Positions 27,331-36,979 are shown, counted from the first letter of the stretch. The stretch is DNA of 64,000 nucleotides from Pseudomonas alkylphenolica (GCF_004025535.1 NZ_QJRG01000047.1:124001-188000), one strand, 5' to 3'. Translations and numbers: made by a program. The notes: generated by a model not told the origin, from the sequence alone.

Positions 27331-27863
27331 AGCGTTGGATCATGGTGCTGCCGCTGGCGGTGTTTCTGTTGGTGGTGGTGTTTCTTTACCGCGGTTTGTT
27401 CCTCGACCCCACCGAACTGCCGTCGGCAATGATCGGCAAGCCGTTCCCGGCGTTCACGCTCAAGTCGGTGCAGGACGGCAAGACCCTGACCCAGGCGGAC
27501 CTGATCGGCAAGCCGGCGCTGGTCAACGTCTGGGCCACCTGGTGCCCGTCGTGCAAGGTCGAGCACCCCTACCTGAACAAGCTGGCCGAACAAGGCGTGG
27601 TCATCCATGGGGTCAACTACAAGGATGACAACGCGGCCGCCAACAAGTGGCTGGCCGAGTTTCACAACCCTTACCAGCTCAATATCGCTGACGACCAGGG
27701 TGGGCTGGGTTTGAACCTGGGTGTGTACGGCGCGCCGGAAACCTTCCTGATCGATGCCAAGGGCATCATCCGCTACAAGCATGTCGGTGTGGTCGATGCG
27801 ACCGTCTGGCGTGAACAACTGGCGGCGCAGTACCAGGGGCTGGTCGATGAGGCCAAGCCATGA
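27327..27863 (+). CDS. ccmG: CcmG (DsbE), thioredoxin-like reductant of apocytochrome c
   Basis: 178 residues. An N-terminal membrane anchor (residues 5-20) is followed by a periplasmic thioredoxin fold with active site WCPSC (C73, C76), the acidic GVNYKDD region typical of CcmG, and the cis-proline stretch YGAPETFLID. It reduces the CXXCH cysteines of apocytochrome c, taking electrons from DsbD/CcdA. It overlaps ccmF and ccmH by four bases each. Confidence 0.96.
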   Translation: MKRWIMVLPLAVFLLVVVFLYRGLFLDPTELPSAMIGKPFPAFTLKSVQDGKTLTQADLIGKPALVNVWATWCPSCKVEHPYLNKLAEQGVVIHGVNYKDDNAAANKWLAEFHNPYQLNIADDQGGLGLNLGVYGAPETFLIDAKGIIRYKHVGVVDATVWREQLAAQYQGLVDEAKP

Positions 27864-28336
27864 AGCGCTGGCTGGCCGCAGTTGTTTTGGGCGTTGGCCT
27901 GGCCGGGGTAACCCAGGCGGCCATCGACACCTATCAGTTTGCCAATGACGCCGAGCGCGAGCGCTACCATGAGCTGACCAAGGAGCTGCGTTGCCCGAAG
28001 TGTCAGAACCAGGACATCGCCGACTCCAACGCGCCGATTGCCGCCGACCTGCGCCGGGAAATCTTCCGCATGCTGGGCGAGGGCAAGAGCAACCAGCAGA
28101 TCATCGACTTCATGGTCGATCGCTACGGTGATTTCGTGCGCTACAAGCCTGAGCTGACGGCCCGTACCTGGTTGCTGTGGTTCGGCCCGGGCGTGCTGCT
28201 GGTGGGTGGTTTTGGCCTGCTGGCACTGATCGTGCGCAAGCGCCGTGCGCAAAGTGCGGGTGGCCCTGTCGACCTTTCCCCCGAGGAGCGCGAGCGCCTC
28301 GCCAAATTGCTGGACAAAGAACAGACCCATGACTGA
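27860..28336 (+). CDS. ccmH: CcmH, thiol oxidoreductase subunit of the heme lyase
   Basis: 158 residues. A signal peptide (ending near VTQAAID) precedes the LRCxxCQ motif LRCPKCQNQ with C45 and C48, in a three-helix domain. A C-terminal membrane helix ([21 protein letters not shown]) and a basic tail follow. CcmH exchanges disulfides with CcmG and apocytochrome c. This is the short (split) form; the TPR part is the separate next gene, ccmI, which overlaps it by 8 bases. Confidence 0.96.
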   Translation: MKRWLAAVVLGVGLAGVTQAAIDTYQFANDAERERYHELTKELRCPKCQNQDIADSNAPIAADLRREIFRMLGEGKSNQQIIDFMVDRYGDFVRYKPELTARTWLLWFGPGVLLVGGFGLLALIVRKRRAQSAGGPVDLSPEERERLAKLLDKEQTHD

Positions 28337-29549
28337 ATTCTGGCTTGCTGCAGGCCTGCTGTTGCTGGTGGCCCTGAGCTTTTTGTTGATCCCGGTGTTG
28401 CGTGGCCGTCGTGCGCAACTGGAAGAAGACCGCACCGCGCTGAACGTCGCGCTTTATCAGGAACGGGTCGCCGAACTGACCGCTCAGCAGGCGGCGGGCG
28501 TTCTCGATGCCGATCAACTGGCAAAAGGCCGCGATGAGGCCGCCCGCGAGCTGCTGGATGACACCGAAAATGCCGAGCCGCAACGTCTGGGGCGGCTCGG
28601 AAAACCGCTGCCGTTGCTGGCCGCGGTGCTGGTGCCGCTGATGGGCCTGGGCCTGTATATGCATTTCGGCGCCAGCGAGCAGGTCGAACTGACCCGTGAG
28701 TTCGCCGAGGCGCCACACTCGATGCAGGACATGACCGAGCGCCTTGAGCGCGCTGTAGAAGCGCAACCGGATTCGGCTGAAGGTTTGTACTTCCTCGGGC
28801 GTGCCTACATGGCCCAGGAACGGCCGGCCGACGCTGCCAAGGTCTTCGAACGCGCCGCCGCGCTGGCGGAGCGTCAGCCGGAGTTGCTCGGGCAGTGGGC
28901 GCAGGCGCTGTACTTCGCCAATGGCAAGCAGTGGACCGAACAGCTCCAGACACTCACCGACGAAGCGCTCAAGGCCGACCCCAACGAAGTTACCAGCCTT
29001 GGTCTGCTCGGCATTGCCGCGTTCGAGAGCGAGCATTACCAGCAGGCCGTCGATTACTGGAATCGCCTGCTCGTGCAATTGCCGGAGGGCGATGCCTCGC
29101 GCAACGCCCTGCAAGGCGGCATCGAGCGCGCTCAGGAAAAGCTCAAGGCGGGTGAGGGTAAGGTTGCTTCGGCACCGGCACCGGCACCGGCACCGGCACC
29201 GGTGGCCGGGCCACGGTTGAAGGTGCGCGTGGAGCTGGCTGCTGCGCTCAAGGATCAGGTCAAGCCTGACGACACGGTGTTCATTTTCGCCCGTGCCAGT
29301 TCCGGTCCGCCCATGCCGTTGGCCGCCAAGCGGGTGACGGTGGCGCAGTTGCCCATCGAGGTCGAGCTCAGCGACAGCGATGCAATGATGCCGAGCATGA
29401 AACTGTCGAGCTTTCCTGAAGTCCAACTGGTTGCACGCGTATCGCGGGCTGGCAAGCCGACCCAGGGTGAATGGATCGGTCGTAGCAGCCCGCTGGCCAG
29501 CAGCACCACCGCTGCTCAGCACCTGACCATCGACAGCCCGGACCAGTAA
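28329..29549 (+). CDS. ccmI: CcmI, TPR apocytochrome c chaperone
   Basis: 406 residues. Two membrane helices at the N terminus ([37 protein letters not shown]) flank a cytoplasmic helical loop ([13 protein letters not shown]). A periplasmic TPR domain follows ([20 protein letters not shown]), then an (AP)n linker and a C-terminal beta domain. CcmI captures apocytochrome c for CcmFH. ATG 28329 is chosen because earlier in-frame codons lie wholly inside ccmH. Confidence 0.93.
   Translation: MTEFWLAAGLLLLVALSFLLIPVLRGRRAQLEEDRTALNVALYQERVAELTAQQAAGVLDADQLAKGRDEAARELLDDTENAEPQRLGRLGKPLPLLAAVLVPLMGLGLYMHFGASEQVELTREFAEAPHSMQDMTERLERAVEAQPDSAEGLYFLGRAYMAQERPADAAKVFERAAALAERQPELLGQWAQALYFANGKQWTEQLQTLTDEALKADPNEVTSLGLLGIAAFESEHYQQAVDYWNRLLVQLPEGDASRNALQGGIERAQEKLKAGEGKVASAPAPAPAPAPVAGPRLKVRVELAAALKDQVKPDDTVFIFARASSGPPMPLAAKRVTVAQLPIEVELSDSDAMMPSMKLSSFPEVQLVARVSRAGKPTQGEWIGRSSPLASSTTAAQHLTIDSPDQ
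29171..29200 (+). repeat. (GGCACC)x5 hexanucleotide tandem repeat in ccmI
   Basis: Five perfect copies of GGCACC encode the Ala-Pro linker between the TPR part and the C-terminal domain of CcmI. Copy-number slippage would change linker length without shifting the frame. Confidence 0.8.
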
Positions 29550-29559
29550 GAGAATCACT

Positions 29560-29973
29560 ATGAACAGCATCGCACGCCTGACCTTACTTTCCCTGGCCAT
29601 AGGCTTGAGTGCGTGTACTGTTCAGCAACCCAGCGAGCCGACTGCGCCGCCGATCGAAAGGCTACCCTCGGAGCCGGCCAGCAAGCCGGTTCCGCGTCCG
29701 AGCACGGTGCCGAGCAAGCCGGCGGTCACCCCGGCGACCAAGCCGATGCCACGCACCTCGGCCAGCTTTGCGCCCCCGCCGGGCGGGGCCAGTCACTGGG
29801 ACCCACGCCTGGGCGTCTATGTGCTTGAAGGCCAGACCAACACCTTCTACCGCCAGCGCACCTACTACCGCTGGAACAACGGCTGGAGCTGGTCAACCAA
29901 CCTCAACGGCCCCTGGCAGGAAACCGACAGCAGTGGTGTGCCAGGCGGTCTGGGCCGGGCTTTCGCGCAATAG
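29560..29973 (+). CDS. Small Pro-rich lipoprotein of unknown function
   Basis: 137 residues. The N terminus is a lipoprotein signal with lipobox LSAC (Cys19). Residues ~22-70 are Pro/Ser/Thr-rich, likely a spacer. The C-terminal ~60 residues are aromatic-rich (WDPRLGVYVLEG, TYYRWNNGWSW), compatible with a small beta domain on the membrane surface. I do not recognise a named family. It starts 10 bases after ccmI and may be transcribed with it, but nothing ties it to cytochrome maturation. Confidence 0.7.
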   Translation: MNSIARLTLLSLAIGLSACTVQQPSEPTAPPIERLPSEPASKPVPRPSTVPSKPAVTPATKPMPRTSASFAPPPGGASHWDPRLGVYVLEGQTNTFYRQRTYYRWNNGWSWSTNLNGPWQETDSSGVPGGLGRAFAQ

Positions 29974-30018
29974 CCCAAGCTGCGCATAATGCCCCTTCGT
30001 ATTGAACCGGAGGGTGGC

Positions 30019-30957
30019 ATGAGCAAAACAGTCCTGGTACTGGTGGAAACCGTTGACGATTACCTGCCGTTGCTGGAACAGGCGGGCTATCGCCTGGTGC
30101 GTGCCCAGACCCCGGCCCTGCGCGCCGAAGCCATTGCCCGTGACGGCGGCCAGATCGATGCCGTGCTGACGCGAGGCCCGTTGGGCCTCAGCGCCGATGA
30201 AATCGCGGCCTTGGCCAACCTGAAAATCATCTGTGTGATTGGCGCTGGCTACGAGCAGGTTGACCTCGCTGCTGCTGCCGCCCGTAGCATCACCGTCACC
30301 AATGGCGCGGGCGCCAATGCCACGGCCGTCGCCGACCATGCGATGGCACTGCTGCTGGCCTTAGTGCGCGACATTCCCCGGGCCGATGCCTCAACCCGGC
30401 GGGGCGAGTGGAATCGTGTCATCAGCCCGTCGGTCAGTGGCAAACGCCTGGGCATTCTCGGGCTTGGCGCGGTCGGCCTGGCCATCGCCAAGCGCGCGGC
30501 GCAGGGTTTTGACATGCCGATCAGTTACCACAACCGCAGCCCGCGCAGCGATGTGCCCTACACCTATTGCGACAGCCCGCTGGCGCTGGCCCAGGCGTCG
30601 GACTTCCTCATCGTCGCCACCCCCGGCGGCGCCAACACCCGGCAACTGATCGATAAAACGGTGCTCGACGCGCTGGGGCCGGATGGCTTTCTGGTCAATA
30701 TCGCCCGGGCCAGTGTGGTCAACACTGCAGACATGCTCGAGGCGTTGCGCACTGGCGCGATCGCTGGTGCAGGGCTGGACGTGTTCGATGACGAGCCGGC
30801 AGTGCCGGATGCGCTCAAAGCCCTGGGCAATGTCGTGCTCACCCCGCATGTGGCCGGGCAGTCGCCGGAAGCGGCACGCGACACCGTGGCGCTGGTGTTG
30901 AAGAACCTGCAGGCATTCTTTGCCGGTGAGCCAGTGCTGACGCCGGTGCGAGGGTGA
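30019..30957 (+). CDS. D-2-hydroxyacid dehydrogenase (glyoxylate/hydroxypyruvate reductase type)
   Basis: 312 residues with the full family pattern: NAD(P)-binding GLGAVG at residues 148-153, substrate-binding R230 (NIARASVV), E259 (DDEP) and catalytic H277 (TPHVAG). It should reduce a 2-oxoacid such as glyoxylate or hydroxypyruvate; the exact substrate cannot be read from sequence. ATG at 30019 has a GGAGGG-type ribosome site in the preceding bases; an in-frame ATG at 29989 precedes that site. It may supplement the glyoxylate pathway encoded at 50-57 kb, but is not linked to it. Confidence 0.88.
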   Translation: MSKTVLVLVETVDDYLPLLEQAGYRLVRAQTPALRAEAIARDGGQIDAVLTRGPLGLSADEIAALANLKIICVIGAGYEQVDLAAAAARSITVTNGAGANATAVADHAMALLLALVRDIPRADASTRRGEWNRVISPSVSGKRLGILGLGAVGLAIAKRAAQGFDMPISYHNRSPRSDVPYTYCDSPLALAQASDFLIVATPGGANTRQLIDKTVLDALGPDGFLVNIARASVVNTADMLEALRTGAIAGAGLDVFDDEPAVPDALKALGNVVLTPHVAGQSPEAARDTVALVLKNLQAFFAGEPVLTPVRG

Positions 30958-31022
30958 ATTCAAGGGTGGAGCACCAACTGCTAGACTGATTCGCTCCTTA
31001 TCCCAAGCAAGGAGCGTTGATC

Positions 31023-31430
31023 ATGTCCCTGGAAAAGCACGGTAGCTGCCTGTGCGGCGCCGTCAAACTCAGCGTCAGCCTGGAAAATGCAAGTGTCGAT
31101 GCCTGTCATTGCAGCATGTGCCGCCAGTGGGGCGGCGGGCCGCTGTTTTCCGTGCACTGTTCGCAACCGGTAAGGTTCACGGCCGGGCAACCCGTGTTCT
31201 ATGAATCATCCGAGTGGGCCGAACGGGGCTTCTGCGGCCAATGCGGTACCCATCTTTTGTACCGGCTCAAAAGCGGCCAGTTCGATTCCGTGTCGGTAGG
31301 GGTGCTGGAAGGCGACACCGACTGGGTCTTCGACCTGCAGGTGTATGTCGACAGCAAGCCGGCGTACTACTGCTTTGCCAACCAGACCAAAACGATGACC
31401 GGTGCTGAAGTCGAAGCCCTGTTCAACTGA
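31023..31430 (+). CDS. GFA family (CENP-V/GFA fold) zinc protein
   Basis: 135 residues with the cysteine set of the family: C9 and C11 (SCLCGAV), C28, C30 and C33 (CHCSMC), and C71/C74 (CGQCGTHLLY), which bind two zinc ions. Members were named after glutathione-dependent formaldehyde-activating enzyme, but most have no proven reaction. ATG 31023 lies 8 bases after GGAG; a TTG at 31017 is less likely. It converges with the LysR gene and overlaps its 3' end by 8 bases. Confidence 0.88.
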   Translation: MSLEKHGSCLCGAVKLSVSLENASVDACHCSMCRQWGGGPLFSVHCSQPVRFTAGQPVFYESSEWAERGFCGQCGTHLLYRLKSGQFDSVSVGVLEGDTDWVFDLQVYVDSKPAYYCFANQTKTMTGAEVEALFN

Positions 31431-32316
31431 GCGCCAGCAGCCAGGTGGCGAAGACCTGCGCTGCAGGTGAACAGGGGGCCTGCTTGTCGTGCACCAGATA
31501 GTCGGCTTGCCCGGTGTGCACGACAAACGCCGATACCTGGCGAATGGCGCCCTGGTCGATACGTTCACGCGCCATGAACTCCCAGCCAAGCCCCACCCCC
31601 ATTCCCTGCATCACCGCCTCGAACACCAGGTTGACCTGGTTGAACGTCACTGCATCGGCGGGTGCCTTGTAGGCCTGGCCTTGATGGCTGAACCAGTCCT
31701 GCCAGTCCAGGCAGTTCCACGCCGAGGCATCCAGTTGTATCAAGGGCAGGGCTTGCAGTTCGCTCAACGAGTCGACCGTGGGCAGGGCGCGTTTGGCGCT
31801 GGCAATGGGGTAAATGGTTTCATCGAACAGTTTGTCGGCCGTGAGCGAACTCCAGTGGCCGTGCCCGTAGAGGATGCCGAAGTCGTAGTCGCTGATGTCG
31901 CTTTCGCTGATTGCGTTGCTGGCGTGAATGTTCACGGTCAGCTCCGGGTGTTGTTCGTTAAAGCGCAGTAGCCGCGGGAACAACCAGTACTGAGCTACCG
32001 CATGGGTGCAGATGACGCTGACATTGCGGCTGCCATGGCCCGACTTCAAACGCAGGACATTGCTCAGCAGGCGCTCAAGCATCGGCTCGACGATGGCGTT
32101 GAACTCGGCGCCGGCCGTGGTCGGTGCGATGCCGCGGGCACGCCGTTCGAACAGTACGGCGCCGAGGTGCTCCTCCAGCAGTTTGATCTGCTTGCTCACG
32201 GCGCTTTGCGTCAGGTACAGCTCGCTGGCTGCACGGGTGAAACTGCCCGTGCGCATGACCGCTTCAAAGGCAATCAGGGTATCGAGCGGGGGCAGGTGAC
32301 GGCTGAAGCGGCTCAT
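31423..32316 (-). CDS. LysR-family transcriptional regulator (GcvA-like N terminus)
   Basis: 297 residues from ATG 32316. The start MSRFSRHLPPLDTLIAFEAV and HTH SFTRAASELYLTQSAVSKQI are typical of the GcvA/AmpR branch. The effector domain follows from about residue 95. The longer frame to 32469 has no family resemblance and was dropped. It is divergent from the DMT transporter at 32470, the classical arrangement for a LysR regulator and its target, so it probably controls that exporter. Confidence 0.9.
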   Translation of the reverse strand: MSRFSRHLPPLDTLIAFEAVMRTGSFTRAASELYLTQSAVSKQIKLLEEHLGAVLFERRARGIAPTTAGAEFNAIVEPMLERLLSNVLRLKSGHGSRNVSVICTHAVAQYWLFPRLLRFNEQHPELTVNIHASNAISESDISDYDFGILYGHGHWSSLTADKLFDETIYPIASAKRALPTVDSLSELQALPLIQLDASAWNCLDWQDWFSHQGQAYKAPADAVTFNQVNLVFEAVMQGMGVGLGWEFMARERIDQGAIRQVSAFVVHTGQADYLVHDKQAPCSPAAQVFATWLLALS

Positions 32317-32469
32317 GTCGAGAGTCCGGTTGGGGAATGGCTGCATCATAGGAGTGAAGTCGCAGGTGATAAAGGTATTCCGCTGGGGAATGCCTGCATG
32401 CCGAATGATCTTTTGTTCGCAGGCCTGCCAGAAGGTAGCCTGCGCACTTCTTTGAGCAGGAGCAGGCAA

Positions 32470-33411
32470 GTGAAACAGGGTGTGGCCTACGCCGGGATAG
32501 CCGGTGCGATGTGGGGGCTGGTACTGATGGTGCCGCAGTTGCTGCCGGAGTTCAGCCCGGTGCTGCTTGCCTGTGCGCGATTCGTGTTGTTCGGTGTCGT
32601 GACCCTGATCCTGGCGGTGCCGATGCGCAAGGTGCTGGGGCGTTTGACGATGGCAGACCTGTGGATGCTGGGACGTCTGGCGCTGGTCGGCAACCTGCTG
32701 TACTTCATCTTCCTGGTGGCAGCCATCCAGCGCCTGGGCGTGGCACCCGCCTCATTGATCGTCGGTGTCTTGCCGCTTACCATCACCCTCTATGGTCGCC
32801 ATGACAGTGGCGGCGTGGCCCTCAAGCAGTTGTTCGCGCCGCTGCTGCTGATTCTTGCCGGCATGCTGTGTATCAACGTGCAGACCTTTGCCGTCGAAGC
32901 GGGCACGGCCGGCGATAAGCTTGCAGGTGTGCTCTACGCGTTGGCAGCATTGGCCTGCTGGACCTGGTACGCAGTGAACAACAGCCGCTACCTCAAGCTG
33001 TGCGGGCATTTCGACAGTCACCAGTGGTCGGTGCTGGTTGGCGTGATGACGGGAGTGTTCAGCCTGGTGCTCGTCGCTGCACTCGTACTGTGGCAGCCGG
33101 CACAGCTGCAGGTGGAGGCGGCGCCTGAGCGATGGCGATTGTTCTGGCTGTACAGCCTGGGCTGCGCGATTTTCGGCTCCTGGCTGGCAGCGCTGTTGTG
33201 GAACGCTGCTTCCAAACGCATGCCGTTGACCCTTAGCGGTCAACTGATCGTCTTTGAAACGCTGTTTGCCTTGCTCTACGCCTTTATCTGGCGCCAGAGC
33301 GGGCCGAGTGTGCTGGAGGCGGCGGCGATCATTCTGGTGATTGGCGGGGTGTGCTGGTCGATGCGCCAGCACGGCACCCCGGCAACGCTTGCCAAACCTG
33401 TGCATTCCTGA
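32470..33411 (+). CDS. DMT/EamA-family transporter
   Basis: 313 residues with about ten hydrophobic segments arranged as two EamA repeats (AYAGIAGAMWGLVLMVP at the start; VLYALAALACWTWYAVNN in the middle). Such proteins export amino acids or metabolites. GTG at 32470 is preferred because AGGAG lies just ahead and the product begins directly with the first helix; an ATG near 32397 is an alternative. Likely target of the divergent LysR gene. The substrate is unknown. Confidence 0.85.
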   Translation: MKQGVAYAGIAGAMWGLVLMVPQLLPEFSPVLLACARFVLFGVVTLILAVPMRKVLGRLTMADLWMLGRLALVGNLLYFIFLVAAIQRLGVAPASLIVGVLPLTITLYGRHDSGGVALKQLFAPLLLILAGMLCINVQTFAVEAGTAGDKLAGVLYALAALACWTWYAVNNSRYLKLCGHFDSHQWSVLVGVMTGVFSLVLVAALVLWQPAQLQVEAAPERWRLFWLYSLGCAIFGSWLAALLWNAASKRMPLTLSGQLIVFETLFALLYAFIWRQSGPSVLEAAAIILVIGGVCWSMRQHGTPATLAKPVHS

Positions 33412-33457
33412 GAAAAGGCTGCCACGACACACTTTTCACGCGTTAACGAGGTCAAGC

Positions 33458-33796
33458 ATGAGCAGCGAACTGCAAATCACCGACATCCAGCTGGGTGAGG
33501 GCAAAGAGGCGGTCAGGGGCGCGCTGATTACCACTCAGTACACCGGCTGGCTGGAGGACGGCACTAAATTCGACTCCTCTTACGATCGCGGCAAGCCATT
33601 TCAATGTGTGATCGGCACCGGCCGGGTGATCAAGGGCTGGGACCAGGGCCTGATGGGCATGAAGGTGGGCGGCAAGCGCAAGCTGGTGGTGCCCTCGCAC
33701 CTGGCCTATGGCGAACGCAGCATGGGCGCAATCACGCCGCATTCGAACCTGACGTTCGAGATCGAACTGCTGGAAGTGCTGACACGCGACGAATGA
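33458..33796 (+). CDS. FKBP-type peptidyl-prolyl cis-trans isomerase
   Basis: 112 residues, one minimal FKBP domain with YTGWLEDGTKFDSS, VIKGWDQGLMGMKVG, VPSHLAYGERSMG and the final beta strand LTFEIELLEV. It has no signal peptide, so it acts in the cytoplasm on proline-limited folding. ATG at 33458 is preceded by ACGAGG; the longer frame upstream lies within the DMT gene and is not family-like. It is followed by a 210-bp gap. Confidence 0.95.
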   Translation: MSSELQITDIQLGEGKEAVRGALITTQYTGWLEDGTKFDSSYDRGKPFQCVIGTGRVIKGWDQGLMGMKVGGKRKLVVPSHLAYGERSMGAITPHSNLTFEIELLEVLTRDE

Positions 33797-34006
33797 CCGA
33801 TAGTTGAATTAATTCAGCAACATTTGTTTGTTACATTCACCTTTGCTCAGGGTTGAGCACTCAGGGATCGAACCAAACGGGCTTGACGCACTCTCAGTTA
33901 ACCCCGCTCCACGGATGGAACGACAGACAGGGATCACCCGCGGCCTCGGCCGCGGCGTGTCACAGGCGGGTCAGCCGTATCCCTTTTTGCCGAATGAGCC
34001 CGCTTC
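33797..34006. other. 210-bp gap with two palindromes
   Basis: Between the FKBP gene and the histidine phosphatase. It holds an AT-rich palindrome TGAATTAATTCA at 33805-33816 and a GC-rich one at 33938-33955 (CCGCGGCC-TC-GGCCGCGG, arms of 8). The second could be a terminator-like stem, but no U-run follows. No gene is seen. Confidence 0.5.
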
Positions 34007-34669
34007 ATGACGTTGTCTACCCTGTTCAAACGCCACCGCCATGCCCTTTGTTCGCTGGTACTGCTCGGTGGTGTCACCCTGCTAGCCCTCGAGGCTGTCG
34101 AAAGCCGCGCAGCCCCAGTAGACGGTGTGCAGACGTTAGTGTTTCTGCGTCATGCCGAAAAGCCGGGAGAAGGGTTGGGGCAACTCAATTGCCAGGGCCT
34201 GAATCGCGCCCTGGACCTGGCCACTGTGCTGCCGGAAAAATTCGGCAAGGCCGACTATGTGTTTGCCGCCAACCCATCGCGTCACGTCGAGGAAGGCAGC
34301 AAGGACGACGCCTACAGCTACATTCGCCCGTTGATGACCATCAGCCCGAGTGCCATCAAGCTGGGCTTGCCGGTGAACATCGACTTCGGTGCGAACGACA
34401 CCGCTGCCCTTGCAGACGAACTCCTGCAGAACAAATACCGCAACGCTACCGTCTACACCGCCTGGTCCCACGGCTACCTGCCCGAGCTGATCAACACGGT
34501 GGCCGGCAAGGCGCTGGGTGAGAAACAGGTGATCACCGAGGACTGGGACGGCGGCGATTTCGACTCGCTGTATGTCCTGACCCTGACCTGGCACGACGGC
34601 AAGGCCAGCCTGCTCAGCCGTAACTACAAGCAGGGCCTGAACAACGGTGAGCAGAGCTGCCCGAGCTGA
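34007..34669 (+). CDS. Exported histidine-phosphatase-family protein
   Basis: 220 residues. A basic N terminus and hydrophobic stretch (CSLVLLGGVTLLALEAV) act as signal peptide or anchor. The histidine-phosphatase motif LRHAEKP gives the phospho-accepting H49 with R48, and H155 (WSHGYLPEL) is the second catalytic His. It should be a periplasmic phosphatase; substrate unknown. The start lacks a strong ribosome site. It converges with the LysR gene 7 bases downstream. Confidence 0.8.
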   Translation: MTLSTLFKRHRHALCSLVLLGGVTLLALEAVESRAAPVDGVQTLVFLRHAEKPGEGLGQLNCQGLNRALDLATVLPEKFGKADYVFAANPSRHVEEGSKDDAYSYIRPLMTISPSAIKLGLPVNIDFGANDTAALADELLQNKYRNATVYTAWSHGYLPELINTVAGKALGEKQVITEDWDGGDFDSLYVLTLTWHDGKASLLSRNYKQGLNNGEQSCPS

Positions 34670-34676
34670 TTGCCAT

Positions 34677-35597
34677 TCAGGCGCTGTGAGCGGGCAGAGT
34701 GGGCACTTGGGCAATCTGTTCCCGCGCATGCTTGCCAAACAGCTGCAACAGGTCGTCCAGCGTGTGCGGATGACTCTCGTTGGCCCGGGTCAGGGCATAC
34801 AAGGTAATCGGCAACGGTGGGTCAAGGGGACGCACCAGCGTGTGCTGCGAACCCAGGGCGGTGAAGGGGTCGATCAGCGCCAGCCCGGCGCCGGATTCGA
34901 CCATGGCTCGCGCGAGCGAATAAGTCTGCACACGAATGGCGATACTCGGCGCTGGCTCCAGGTTTTTCAGGTAACTCCCCACCTGCGCGGCCAGCGGATC
35001 GCTGCTGCTCAAACCAATCAGCGGCGCGCCGGCCAGGGCATCGACGCCCAGCGGTAGGCCTTGACTGCTTTCGCTCCAGTAGCCCTTTGGCGCCATCGCC
35101 ACCAGCACGCCATGGGCCAAGGCCTGCACACTCAAGCCAGGGTGGTCGGGGTGGCGCAAGGTCAGCGCAACGTCGATTTCACGCATCAGCAACTGTTGCA
35201 CCAGCTCACGGCTGTGCAAGCTTGAAAGTTCGCATTCGGACTGCGGGTGACGTTCGGACCACTGGCTGATGACCGGCGGCAGCAGCGACAGCGCCAAGGC
35301 CGGTGTGGCACCGATACGCAACTGCAGGCCGGGCTGGCGCCGCAAACTGGCAGCCAGGCGGCGCACGCCTTCGACGCTGTCGGAGACCTTGTCGACCTCA
35401 CGCTCCAGGGCCAGGGCCTCGGGGGTTATCTGCAACTTGCCACGCACCCGCAGGAACAGCGGAAAGCCCAGCTGGGCTTCAGCGTGCTGAAGGATCTTCG
35501 AGACCGCCGGCTGAGTGACGTGCAGCAGCTGTGCAGCACCGCTGATCGAGCCGGTCTGGCGGATCGCCTGGAACACTTCGATGTGACGTAAACGCAT
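34677..35597 (-). CDS. LysR-family regulator of the amino-acid dehydrogenase module
   Basis: 306 residues from ATG 35597 (MRLRHIEVFQAI); an ATG four codons earlier at 35609 is also possible. The HTH is SISGAAQLLHVTQPAVSKIL, followed by the substrate-binding-like effector domain. It is divergent from the FAD dehydrogenase gene at 35703. The ~105-bp region between them contains an imperfect inverted repeat at 35671-35688 (GTCTGAAG, GT, CTTCGGAC), a plausible binding site. It probably controls the dehydrogenase-RidA-binding protein genes. Confidence 0.9.
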   Translation of the reverse strand: MRLRHIEVFQAIRQTGSISGAAQLLHVTQPAVSKILQHAEAQLGFPLFLRVRGKLQITPEALALEREVDKVSDSVEGVRRLAASLRRQPGLQLRIGATPALALSLLPPVISQWSERHPQSECELSSLHSRELVQQLLMREIDVALTLRHPDHPGLSVQALAHGVLVAMAPKGYWSESSQGLPLGVDALAGAPLIGLSSSDPLAAQVGSYLKNLEPAPSIAIRVQTYSLARAMVESGAGLALIDPFTALGSQHTLVRPLDPPLPITLYALTRANESHPHTLDDLLQLFGKHAREQIAQVPTLPAHSA

Positions 35598-35702
35598 GGT
35601 CTGGCCCATAACCTTTGTTTATGGATGCCTCATTCTTATTCATTATCCAGCCGCTGTCACCGGCCCTAGTCTGAAGGTCTTCGGACTTTTCGGTGGTTGC
35701 AC

Positions 35703-36944
35703 ATGGCTCAGCGGGTGGTGGTGATCGGTGGTGGCGTGATTGGTCTGGCAACAGCTTATGCCCTGGTGCGAGAAGGCTTTGCAGTCGACCTGATCGAGGC
35801 GCGGGACAGCCTTGCCGGCGGTACCAGCTTTGCCAACGGCGGGCAGCTTTCGTATCGCTATGTGTCGCCGTTGGCCGATGCCGGGGTACCGCTGCAGGCA
35901 TTGGGCTGGCTGCTGCGCAGCGATTCGCCGCTCAAGCTGCGACCACGCCTGGACCTGGCGCAATGGCGCTGGCTGGGAGCCTTCATGGCGGCGTGCCGAA
36001 GCTCGGTCAATCGCACCAATGCGGCGCACCTGCTGCGTCTGGCGTTGCACAGTCAGGCCACCCTGGCGCAATGGCGCAACGATGACGCGCTGGAGGATTT
36101 CGCCTGGCGGCGCAACGGCAAGCTGGTGACCTTTCGCAACGCGGCCAGTTTCGCCCACGCCCGTGCTCATCTGCTTGATCCCAAGGACCAACAGGTGCTG
36201 GACGCCAGCGCGATTGCGGCACTCGAGCCGAGCTTGGCCGAAGCGCCTTTTATCGGCGGCGTGTTCACCGCGGATGAAGAGGTTGCGGACTGCCAGCGCT
36301 TTTGCCTGGCCCTGGCGCAGCGCTTGCAGGCTTCCGGGCAATGCCGGTTCTTGCTGGGGCAGACGGTCACGAAGATCCAGCATGCCGACGGTATGGTGCA
36401 GGCCGTGGAACTGAACGATCAACGCCTGCCGGTGGAGCGCCTGGTGCTGTGCGCCGGGCACCGCAGCGCCAGCCTGGGCTTGCCGGGCTTGCACCTGCCG
36501 ATCTATCCGCTCAAGGGCTATAGCCTGACCGCGCCAATCACGGCCGGACACCAGGCACCCGATGTGAGCATCACCGATTACGACCGCAAGATCGTCTATG
36601 CCCGGCTCGACGATCAGCTGCGGGTGGCGGCGATGGTCGACATCGTCGGCTATGACGAATCGCTCGACCCTGCACGGCTGGCGAGCATGCGTCAGCTGGC
36701 GGCAAGCACATTACCCAACGCGGCCGATTACACCCATGCCCGGGAGTGGGCGGGTATGCGCCCGGCGACTCCCAGTGGCGTGCCGCTGTTGGGGACAACC
36801 CGTTATCGCAACCTGTGGCTCAACCTCGGCCATGGTGCGCTGGGCTTTACCCTGGCCAGTGCCAGCGGCCAGCTTCTTGCCGAACTGATTGCCGGGCGTG
36901 CGCCTTCGATCGACCTGCACGGGCTGACCCCTCGGGCGGCCTGA
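35703..36944 (+). CDS. FAD-dependent D-amino acid dehydrogenase-like oxidoreductase (DadA family)
   Basis: 413 residues. The N-terminal FAD-binding motif VVVIGGGVIGLATAYAL is followed by GGTSFANGGQLSYRYVSPLAD, highly characteristic of DadA-type D-amino acid dehydrogenases, and the C-terminal GMRPATPSGVPLLG and NLGHGALGFTLA complete the fold. It would oxidise an amino acid to its imine, passing electrons to the respiratory chain. ATG 35703 is used; a TTG at 35697 would add two residues. It heads a three-gene unit with RidA and a periplasmic binding protein. Confidence 0.88.
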   Translation: MAQRVVVIGGGVIGLATAYALVREGFAVDLIEARDSLAGGTSFANGGQLSYRYVSPLADAGVPLQALGWLLRSDSPLKLRPRLDLAQWRWLGAFMAACRSSVNRTNAAHLLRLALHSQATLAQWRNDDALEDFAWRRNGKLVTFRNAASFAHARAHLLDPKDQQVLDASAIAALEPSLAEAPFIGGVFTADEEVADCQRFCLALAQRLQASGQCRFLLGQTVTKIQHADGMVQAVELNDQRLPVERLVLCAGHRSASLGLPGLHLPIYPLKGYSLTAPITAGHQAPDVSITDYDRKIVYARLDDQLRVAAMVDIVGYDESLDPARLASMRQLAASTLPNAADYTHAREWAGMRPATPSGVPLLGTTRYRNLWLNLGHGALGFTLASASGQLLAELIAGRAPSIDLHGLTPRAA

Positions 36945-36979
36945 CCTGCATACGTACAACAACCACCAGGAGTGTCCCG

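Noticed and set aside
29171..29200. Contingency (phase-variable) locus
   Set aside because: The unit is 6 bases, so slippage cannot shift the frame; it only alters an Ala-Pro linker.
34136..34738. Antisense frame over the histidine phosphatase
   Set aside because: No start signal and no family resemblance; the sense gene has both catalytic histidines.
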